Of a stretch of DNA of 7,905 nucleotides, positions 1 through 5,450 are shown piece by piece (position 1 is the stretch's first letter; each line of letters opens with the position of its first letter). The notes under the pieces were generated by a model, which was not told where the DNA came from, searched no databases, and saw nothing but the letters and a program-made list of their open reading frames with translations. Both the position numbers and the translations under genes were made by a program. Source of the DNA: Nocardioidaceae bacterium (GTDB lineage Bacteria > Actinomycetota > Actinomycetes > Propionibacteriales > Nocardioidaceae); NCBI GenBank assembly GCA_013698435.1, contig JACCVA010000397.1, positions 1 through 7,905 on the forward strand. Reading direction: 5' to 3'.

Positions 1-365
<365 letters not shown>

Positions 366-458
366 TGCGACCTCCGTTGGTCAATCTGGCCTCACCACGG
401 GCGACCGGCTGCGCACAAGACACACCGGTGAAGTTACAGGGCGAGGATCTCTGGGTCG

Positions 459-488
459 ACGGTACGGCGCGCAGCCGCGGCCGGTCAA
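459..488 (-). promoter_or_regulatory. Candidate sigma-A type promoter for the MerR gene
   Basis: On the minus strand TTGACC (488-483) is followed after 18 nt by TACCGT (464-459), which fits the TAnnnT form common in actinobacterial -10 boxes. The predicted transcript would start near 452 and leave a leader of about 87 nt before the GTG at 365. The match is by eye and the -10 is weak. The position, in the only sizeable gap of the core block, supports it. Confidence 0.3.
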
Positions 489-503
489 CGAATGACGGAT
501 CTA

Positions 504-516
504 ACACGCCGCGTGT
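504..516. other. Small inverted repeat downstream of the DUF151 gene
   Basis: The perfect arms ACACG and CGTGT are separated by 3 nt. It lies 40 nt past the DUF151 stop and upstream of the candidate MerR promoter. A short GC-rich hairpin is possible, but no T-run follows on the minus strand, so I do not call it a terminator. Confidence 0.3.
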
Positions 517-555
517 CGCGACTCTCTACTAGACGTTGAGGGTAAGACTTTACGC

Positions 556-1038
556 TCACTCCGAGCCCTTGTTGGCGTCGAAGTCCTCCGGGTTGATCTG
601 GTCGAGGAACTCACGAAACTTCTCGACCTCTTCTTCCTGCTCGTCCGGTACAGCGAGCCCGGCCTCGTCCAGGACCTCCTCGGCGCACACGATCCGGCTC
701 CCAGTGCGCAAAGCCAGCGCGATCGAGTCCGACGGGCGAGCACTGACCTCGACGCCGTCACCGAGGACCAAGGTGGCATAGAAGATGCCATCCTTCACCT
801 CGGTGATTTGGACCTCGTCGAGCTCGTTGCCGGTAGCCGCAAGGAGGTCGCGCAGCAGGTCATGCGTCAACGGCCGTGGCGGAACGACCCCTTGCTGGGC
901 GAAGGCGATCGCGGTGGCCTCCACCGCGCCCACCCAGATCGGAAGATACCGCTCACCGTCGGTTTCCCGCAGCAGCACGATCGGTTGGTTGGACGGCATC
1001 TCGACTCGGACCCCTACGACATTGACCTCGCGCACCAC
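556..1038 (-). CDS. DUF151 (bifunctional nuclease) family protein, Rv1829-like
   Basis: This 160-residue protein matches the DUF151 family, whose plant members were reported to have DNase and RNase activity; the bacterial role is unclear. Recognisable blocks are RYLPIWVGAVEATAIAFAQQ (about 30-49), the PRPLTHDLLRDLLAA helix (54-68) and the SARPSDSIALALR segment (99-111), all close to M. tuberculosis Rv1829. The tail is acidic and ends with EKFREFLDQINPEDF, also typical of actinobacterial members. The start is the GTG at 1038, with GGAG nine nt upstream; a second GTG follows directly. It lies 25 nt after ftsR and is probably on the same transcript. Nuclease activity is a family label, not something the sequence proves. 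Confidence 0.92.
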   Translation of the reverse strand: MVREVNVVGVRVEMPSNQPIVLLRETDGERYLPIWVGAVEATAIAFAQQGVVPPRPLTHDLLRDLLAATGNELDEVQITEVKDGIFYATLVLGDGVEVSARPSDSIALALRTGSRIVCAEEVLDEAGLAVPDEQEEEVEKFREFLDQINPEDFDANKGSE

Positions 1039-1063
1039 CCCAGCGTACTCCGGCCGACCGAGT

Positions 1064-1801
1064 TCAGGCAGTACGCCGCAGCCCCCGGCGTACCAGCGCG
1101 GCGTGCAGCTGGACCGCCAGCTGGCCTAGGTGAGCGGACGCGTCGTCGGCGCGCCCCTGCGGCTCGCTGCCACGTTGGGCGCGGTACGGCGTCGTCACCT
1201 GGTCGATGAGACCGACCTGGCGCTCGGCCGCGGTCTTGAACGCTCGCATGTGCCGGGGCTCCAACCCGTATCCGGCCATCGCTGCCAGCGTCGTGGCGAT
1301 GTCAAGCGCGTCGCCGTCGAAGAAGTCGGTCTCGGGGACCTTCTCCACCAGGCCATAGCCGACGAGCTCGGTCAGCTGCTCGTCGCTGAGCCCGGAGTTC
1401 GACAGCAGCTCGGCTCGAGACATCCGCAGGGCCGGTGCGCTGTCGTCGGGCGTCGCCTTGGCCGCAGCGGCGTCCCCACCGGAGCGGCGAGGCGCTCGCG
1501 CGGGCTCACCGGCGTTCGCGGCCGGCTCCAGACCGCGGTCCATCGCGTCCAGGTGCTCGCGGATCACCTTCAACGGAAGGTAGTGGTCGCGCTGCGCGGA
1601 CATCACGTAGCGCAGTCGCTCCACGTCGGTGCGCGAGAACTTGCGGTAGCCCGAAGCCGTGCGTTCCGGCGACACCAGGCCCTCGGCCTCGAGGAAGCGA
1701 ATCTTCGAGATGCTGGCGGTAGGGAAGTCGACCCGCAGCTCCGCGAGCACCTGACCGATCCCCCACCGCCCCCTACTGCGGACGGGTCCGGCAGGGACCA
1801 C
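1064..1801 (-). CDS. ftsR: MerR-family regulator FtsR (Rv1828-like)
   Basis: This 245-residue regulator has an N-terminal MerR-type helix-turn-helix (about 13-85) with the hallmark SISKIRFLEAEGLVSPERTA (30-49), then GYRKFSRTDVERLRYVMSAQ and RDHYLPLKVIREHLD. A low-complexity Ala/Pro/Arg linker (about 92-125) leads to a C-terminal domain (126-236) with VEPRHMRAF-like text, here GLEPRHMRAFKTAAERQ. It matches Rv1828, and the Corynebacterium glutamicum homologue FtsR activates ftsZ transcription (literature knowledge). The GTG start at 1801 shares its first base with the TAG stop of garA, and GGAGG lies ten nt upstream inside garA, so the two genes are probably translationally coupled. Direct control of ftsZ in this organism is inferred from homology; ftsZ is not in the window. 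Confidence 0.93.
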   Translation of the reverse strand: MVPAGPVRSRGRWGIGQVLAELRVDFPTASISKIRFLEAEGLVSPERTASGYRKFSRTDVERLRYVMSAQRDHYLPLKVIREHLDAMDRGLEPAANAGEPARAPRRSGGDAAAAKATPDDSAPALRMSRAELLSNSGLSDEQLTELVGYGLVEKVPETDFFDGDALDIATTLAAMAGYGLEPRHMRAFKTAAERQVGLIDQVTTPYRAQRGSEPQGRADDASAHLGQLAVQLHAALVRRGLRRTA

Positions 1802-2310
1802 TACTGCGCGCCCTCCGGGCTGTTGAAGTAGACGAGCCGGTACTTGCCGATCTGAACCTCATCGCCGCCGGAGAGCACCACCTCGTCGATACGGTCCCGG
1901 TTGACGTAGGTGCCGTTGAGGCTGCCGACGTCGGCGACGACGTAACCGTCGGACGTACGGCGAAACACGGCGTGACGCCGGCTCACCGTGACGTCGTCGA
2001 GGAAGATCTCGCTGTCGGGGTGCCGTCCGGCCGCCACCTCGTCCGTGTCGAGCAGGAACCGGCTGCCCGCGCTGGGGCCGCGCTGCACCACCAGCAGGGC
2101 GCTGCCGCTGGGCAACGCCTCGACCGCGGCCTCATCGGCATCGGACAGCTGCGCCTCGGCCTCGGACTCCCCTCGGACCGGGCCACCGAAGTTGATGGTG
2201 CTGGTCGACCCCGACGGGGGGCTTTCGGCCGCGACCAGCCGATGACCGCACTGGGCGCAGAAGCGCGCACTGTCGGGGTTCTGGTGTCCGCATTCGGTGC
2301 AGAACGGCAT
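1801..2310 (-). CDS. garA: GarA/OdhI-type FHA protein with N-terminal zinc ribbon
   Basis: This 169-residue protein has two parts. Residues 1-24 form a zinc ribbon with Cys4, Cys7, Cys18 and Cys21 (CTECGHQ...CAQCG). Residues about 69-162 are an FHA phosphothreonine-binding domain with AGRHPDSEIFLDD (94-106), the SRRH motif (110-113) and SLNGTYVN (130-137). The FHA domain is nearly the same as that of mycobacterial GarA, which binds and inhibits 2-oxoglutarate and glutamate enzymes and is switched off when PknB or PknG phosphorylates an ETTS motif. Here the equivalent position reads STST (35-38) before INFGG; Thr36 or Thr38 is the likely phosphosite (inference). The ATG at 2310 is chosen over a GTG at 2337 because GGAGGAGG sits five nt upstream and the zinc ribbon starts right there. 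Regulation with gcvH and ftsR looks joint. Confidence 0.93.
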   Translation of the reverse strand: MPFCTECGHQNPDSARFCAQCGHRLVAAESPPSGSTSTINFGGPVRGESEAEAQLSDADEAAVEALPSGSALLVVQRGPSAGSRFLLDTDEVAAGRHPDSEIFLDDVTVSRRHAVFRRTSDGYVVADVGSLNGTYVNRDRIDEVVLSGGDEVQIGKYRLVYFNSPEGAQ

Positions 2311-2315
2311 TGCTT

Positions 2316-2323
2316 CCTCCTCC
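2316..2323 (-). promoter_or_regulatory. Strong ribosome binding site that fixes the garA start
   Basis: GGAGGAGG on the minus strand ends five nt before the ATG at 2310. It lies inside the longer open frame that begins at 2337, and so argues against that upstream start. Confidence 0.8.
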
Positions 2324-2356
2324 GGCCGGGCGACCACGTCTCCCGACTCCTGACTT

Positions 2357-2740
2357 CTACTGCGAGGTTATCGTGGCCTGGTAGTCCGTGGCCGTCATCA
2401 GCCCAGCGAGCTGGTCGCGATCGGTGGCGTCGACCTCGAAGATCCATCCCTCGCCGTACGGGTCACTGTTGCAGAGCTCGGGGCTCGACGACAGAGCCTC
2501 GTTCACCGCGGTCACCGTGCCGGTCACCGGCGAGAACAGGTCACTGACGCTCTTCGTCGACTCGAGCTCCCCGACGGCGGAGCCGGCCTGCACCGTTGCA
2601 CCCACCTCCGGCAGCTGGATGTAGACGATGTCGCCGAGCTGGTCTTGCGCGTAGTCCGTGATGCCGATGCGGACCGGTCCCTCGCCGTCCGCACGGACCC
2701 ATTCGTGCTCGGCGCTGTACTGAAGATCATCGGGTTGCAC
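2357..2740 (-). CDS. gcvH: Glycine cleavage system H protein (lipoyl carrier)
   Basis: This 127-residue protein is a complete H protein, the swinging-arm carrier of the glycine cleavage system that shuttles the aminomethyl group between the P, T and L proteins. The start contains YSAEHEWVR, followed by IGITDYAQDQLGDIVYIQLP (25-44), and the lipoyl-attachment site GELESTKSVSDLFSPVTG with Lys63 as the modified residue. NSDPYGEGWIF (91-101) is the usual C-terminal signature. The start is a GTG at 2740 with AAGGAG six nt upstream. It stands 36 nt after the second DUF881 gene and 46 nt before garA. The genes for P, T and L proteins are not in the window, so this is a detached gcvH, as in mycobacteria. 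Confidence 0.96.
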   Translation of the reverse strand: MQPDDLQYSAEHEWVRADGEGPVRIGITDYAQDQLGDIVYIQLPEVGATVQAGSAVGELESTKSVSDLFSPVTGTVTAVNEALSSSPELCNSDPYGEGWIFEVDATDRDQLAGLMTATDYQATITSQ

Positions 2741-2776
2741 TGCATGCTCCTTCGGGCGGTCCCACAGGTCTGGACA

Positions 2777-3535
2777 TCAGCGGTCGGTCGGGTGAGCGTA
2801 CTCATCGGGCTTCGCCTGGTGCAACGACGACACCAGCACCACGTCGGCCCGGTCGATCTCGGCGCTGCCCTTGAGCGCCTCGATCGAGCTGACGAAGCCG
2901 CCTCGGAAGACCATCGCCTCGTTCAACGTGCCCGGTTCACCGACCGCGTCGATCACGTACGGCGCTCGCAACGGCACGTCGTCGACGAACACGAGACCGT
3001 CCTGCTGGGTGAACGACGTGGACGCGACGACACGCAGAGTGTCGTTGATCTCGATCGCCTCGGCGCCCGCCACCCGCAGCTCCTCGACACCGTTGAGCAG
3101 TGCCGCCGCCACGTCGTCGCCCTGGGCGTCGCGGACGACGATGGTGATGCCGGGGCCGGTGGCGGCAACGGACCCGGTAAGGATGTTGAGCACCTCGAGC
3201 TGGTCGCGACTCTCCTCGAGCGCGGCTTGCCGCCGCTGTGAGCTCGTCAGCAGCTCGTCGCGCGTCTGCTCGAGGTCGTCGAGCTGGCTGTTGGCCCGGT
3301 CGGTGGCACTGGACAGCGAGTCGATCAGCGCGACCAGGTTCTGGCGGCTTTGTCCGCCGAAGTTGTCGTCGGTGTCGGTCTGGCGGATCTGAACCGCGGC
3401 CGCGAAGCCAAGCAGTGCCAGCAGCGCTGCCACCACGAGCTGTCCTCGGCCCGGGCGGCCGGTGACGACCGCCCTCAGCCGGTCGACCGGGGCAGTGTCG
3501 GTGGGGTTCTGACGAGGACCGGGCATAGGCGTCAC
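2777..3535 (-). CDS. DUF881 membrane-anchored protein (Rv1825-like)
   Basis: This 252-residue protein has a basic, Pro-rich cytoplasmic start, a single membrane segment (about 32-50, ending FAAAVQI), a probable coiled coil (about 63-117) and an outward-facing DUF881 domain (about 118-240). DUF881 signatures are AATGPGITIVVRDAQ (124-138), GVEELRVAGAEAIEINDTLR (149-168) and APYVIDAVGEPGTL (191-204). It resembles M. tuberculosis Rv1825 and Bacillus YlxW/YlxX. The GTG start at 3535 overlaps the stop of the small basic protein gene as GTGA; an ATG at 3526 is an alternative, and neither has a clear ribosome site, which suggests coupling. The biochemical function is unknown; a role at the envelope or division site is inferred from position. 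Confidence 0.9.
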   Translation of the reverse strand: MTPMPGPRQNPTDTAPVDRLRAVVTGRPGRGQLVVAALLALLGFAAAVQIRQTDTDDNFGGQSRQNLVALIDSLSSATDRANSQLDDLEQTRDELLTSSQRRQAALEESRDQLEVLNILTGSVAATGPGITIVVRDAQGDDVAAALLNGVEELRVAGAEAIEINDTLRVVASTSFTQQDGLVFVDDVPLRAPYVIDAVGEPGTLNEAMVFRGGFVSSIEALKGSAEIDRADVVLVSSLHQAKPDEYAHPTDR

Positions 3536-3864
3536 GCGTGGAAGAGATGGCGGCGGATCGCCGCGACGTTGGAGAAGATCCGGATACCGAGCACGACGAT
3601 GACGCCGGTGGAGAGCTGTCCCCCGACGCCCAGCTGGTCGCCGAGGTAGACGATCACCCCGGCGATCAGCACGTTGGAGACAAACGACACGACGAATACC
3701 CTGTCGTCGAAGATGCCGTCCAGGAATGCCCGCAGACCACCGAAAACTGCGTCCAAGGCGGCCACGACGGCGATCGGGAGGTACGCCTGGAGCGGCTCAG
3801 GCACCGACGGCTCGAGGAAGAGGCCGACCAGGATGCCGAGGAGCAGACCGAGGACAGCGATCAT
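3532..3864 (-). CDS. sbp: Small basic protein Sbp, DUF1290 membrane protein (Rv1824-like)
   Basis: This 110-residue protein is very hydrophobic, with about four membrane segments: residues 2-20, 28-45, 55-73 and 85-99. It ends with a short basic tail, RIFSNVAAIRRHLFHA. The text around YLPIAVVAALDAVFGGLRAF (28-47) and DDRVFVVSFVSNVLIAG (53-69) is typical of DUF1290. In Bacillus the sbp gene lies between ylxX and ftsA. The ATG at 3864 overlaps the preceding DUF881 stop as ATGA. A longer open frame continues upstream to 4167, but that part is Arg-rich shadow sequence of the DUF881 gene, so I reject it. Function is unknown; the conserved sandwich between two DUF881 genes suggests the three products form a membrane complex (inference). 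Confidence 0.92.
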   Translation of the reverse strand: MIAVLGLLLGILVGLFLEPSVPEPLQAYLPIAVVAALDAVFGGLRAFLDGIFDDRVFVVSFVSNVLIAGVIVYLGDQLGVGGQLSTGVIVVLGIRIFSNVAAIRRHLFHA

Positions 3865-4715
3865 CGCGCCTTCTCCGGACGGGCGTACACCAGCCGGTCC
3901 CGCGGGGCGGCGGGAACCGTCACCCGCTCGGCCGTGGCGAGGTCGAACGTGATGCCGAAGTTGGCCTCTAGCCCTTGCCACATGCGGCCGCCGGCGGTCT
4001 CGAGCAGACGCGACGGCAGCGTGTCGGGGTCCCCGATGACGGAGACGGTGTACGGCGGCGTCAGCGACCGGTAGCCGACGGTGATCGCCTGACCGGCGTA
4101 CCGGATCGAGGTCAGCGTGCTCAGTCGGTGCCCGTCGATGGCGATCGCCTCCGCGCCCGACTCCCACAAGGCGTTCACCAGCTGGCGCAGATCGGTGTCA
4201 AGGATCGTGCCGCCTAGGGTCGCGGACCCGTCGGCCGCATCGTCGACCGTGATGACGATGCCGGGACCGGTCGCCGCAAGCGTGCCTGCCTCGATGCCCA
4301 ACGTGGCGATGCGGGAGCCGAGGGCGCCGTTGCCGTCGACCTCGGCAGCCACCGCGGACTGCAGGCGGGTCACCCGCCTCAACGTGTCGCCGATGACCTC
4401 GCGCAGGTCGTCGTATCGGGCCTGGCGCTGGTTGATCTGCTCGATCAACGCGGCACGCTCGGCCATGGCGCGGGGGCGGTCCTGCTCGGTCTGCAGGGCG
4501 GAGACGCCGACCATGACCCCGAACAGCACGAGCACCGCCATGAGCCCGACGCGTGTGGTGGTGACGCCCGGGCGGTTCTGCGAACCACGGCGCTCGGCAA
4601 CCGCACGGTAGTCCTCGTCGAGCGTGTTTGTCATGACCTGCTTGAGCAGCCCGACGTACGCGGGGTCTGTCGTACGAGTCTCCGGCCGTACCGCCCTGTG
4701 CTCATGCTGGGTCAT
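3861..4715 (-). CDS. DUF881 membrane-anchored protein (Rv1823-like)
   Basis: This 284-residue protein has a long cytoplasmic N-terminus (1-54), one membrane segment (about 55-74, VGLMAVLVLFGVMVG), a probable coiled coil (about 82-140) and an external DUF881 domain (about 141-270). Family signatures are LAATGPGIVITVDDA (146-160), VNALWESGAEAIAIDGHRL (180-198) and PPYTVSVIGDPDTL (220-233). It is longer at the N-terminus than the second DUF881 protein. The ATG at 4715 overlaps the phosphatidyltransferase stop as ATGA, which is the reason to prefer it over the open frame that continues to 4790. With Sbp and the second DUF881 protein it forms a three-gene unit with 4-nt overlaps. No catalytic residues are known for the family. 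Confidence 0.9.
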   Translation of the reverse strand: MTQHEHRAVRPETRTTDPAYVGLLKQVMTNTLDEDYRAVAERRGSQNRPGVTTTRVGLMAVLVLFGVMVGVSALQTEQDRPRAMAERAALIEQINQRQARYDDLREVIGDTLRRVTRLQSAVAAEVDGNGALGSRIATLGIEAGTLAATGPGIVITVDDAADGSATLGGTILDTDLRQLVNALWESGAEAIAIDGHRLSTLTSIRYAGQAITVGYRSLTPPYTVSVIGDPDTLPSRLLETAGGRMWQGLEANFGITFDLATAERVTVPAAPRDRLVYARPEKAR

Positions 4716-5314
4716 GCCGGCCTGTCCACGGCCTCTCGCGGTGAGCGCAGGAGCCGGGTCACCTGGTAGGCGTAGAGGAAACCGGCCCACCAGTACAGGC
4801 CGGTTCCCCAGATCGTGAACGCCCAGCCGAAGACGTCGGCGAGCGTCTCCAAGCGGCCCTCTCCGTCACCGAGGAGCAGCAGCGGGAACGCGTAGAGCAG
4901 GCTGGCGGTCGCGGCCTTGCCGAGGAAGTGCACCGGCAGTGCGCTGTAGCCGCGGGTGCGCAGGAACGGCACCAGCGAGAACAAGAAGATGTCGCGCAGC
5001 GGCAAGATGATGGCCAACCACCACGGGATGATGTCGCGCAGCGCCAGGCCGATGACGACCGCGAGGATGTAGCATCGGTCGGCCACCGGGTCGAGGATCT
5101 GCCCGAGCTTCGACGCCTGGTCGAGGATGCGGGCGAGCTTTCCGTCCAGCCAGTCGGTGAAGCCGGCCACCATCAGCACGACGAGGGCCCACCCGTCGTA
5201 CTCGGGCACCAAGACGAGCCACAAGAACAACGGCACACCGAAGAGCCGGGCGATGCTCAAGACGTTCGGCAGCGTGAGCACTCGGTCGGTGACCTGGATC
5301 GGCCGCTCAGCCAC
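4712..5314 (-). CDS. CDP-alcohol phosphatidyltransferase (pgsA2-like)
   Basis: This 200-residue integral membrane enzyme transfers a phosphatidyl group from CDP-diacylglycerol to an alcohol, making a phospholipid head group. The full family motif is present: Asp54, Asp57, Gly58, Ala61, Arg62, Gly71, Asp75 and Asp79, all with the standard spacing; the four Asp bind metals and the last is the catalytic base. Hydrophobic segments follow at about 82-105, 107-119, 134-148 and 163-185. It best matches M. tuberculosis Rv1822 (PgsA2), including RVLTLPNVLSIARL and SALPVHFLGKAAT. The acceptor alcohol cannot be told from sequence, so I give no symbol. I choose the GTG at 5314, with GGAGAGG just upstream; a longer frame opens at a GTG at 5362. 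It is the first gene of the core block. Confidence 0.92.
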   Translation of the reverse strand: MAERPIQVTDRVLTLPNVLSIARLFGVPLFLWLVLVPEYDGWALVVLMVAGFTDWLDGKLARILDQASKLGQILDPVADRCYILAVVIGLALRDIIPWWLAIILPLRDIFLFSLVPFLRTRGYSALPVHFLGKAATASLLYAFPLLLLGDGEGRLETLADVFGWAFTIWGTGLYWWAGFLYAYQVTRLLRSPREAVDRPA

Positions 5315-5368
5315 GCACCTCTCCGATCCCACGCAACACTCCGGCGGCTCGCCCCGAGCCACATCGAA

Positions 5369-5395
5369 ACCTTAGTACGTCGGTCGTCGGTTCAG
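5369..5395 (-). promoter_or_regulatory. Weak promoter-like sequence ahead of the phosphatidyltransferase gene
   Basis: TAAGGT (5374-5369) fits the TAnnnT -10 form; CTGAAC (5395-5390) is a poor -35 with a 15-nt spacer, shorter than usual. It lies about 50 nt upstream of the start, where a promoter for the core block would be expected. The position is better evidence than the sequence. Confidence 0.2.
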
Positions 5396-5422
5396 CGCCG
5401 CTGGATGGCTGTGTCCGTGCCC

Positions 5423-5450
5423 ACTGTCAGACGTCGGTCGGGCCGACAGT
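5423..5450. other. Inverted repeat at the end of the HAL-like gene, possible hairpin
   Basis: Arms ACTGTC (5423-5428) and GACAGT (5445-5450) enclose a second possible pairing, GTCGG (5433-5437) with CCGAC (5443-5447); the two cannot form at once because they share 5445-5447. It begins at the stop codon of the HAL-like gene and could slow or end that transcript before the core block. No T-run follows, so a classical intrinsic terminator is not supported. Confidence 0.3.

Noticed and set aside
504..516. Intrinsic terminator after the DUF151 gene
   Set aside because: The stem is only 5 bp and no T-run follows on the minus strand.
2311..2337. GTG start for GarA nine codons upstream
   Set aside because: The strong GGAGGAGG site lies inside this stretch and points to the ATG at 2310, directly before the zinc ribbon.
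3865..4167. N-terminal extension of the small basic protein to 211 residues
   Set aside because: The added part is Arg/His-rich shadow of the DUF881 gene; the ATG at 3864 gives the usual family length and a 4-nt ATGA overlap.
5315..5362. Longer phosphatidyltransferase starting at 5362
   Set aside because: The extra 16 residues do not resemble the family start, and a ribosome site directly precedes the GTG at 5314. The longer form cannot be fully excluded.
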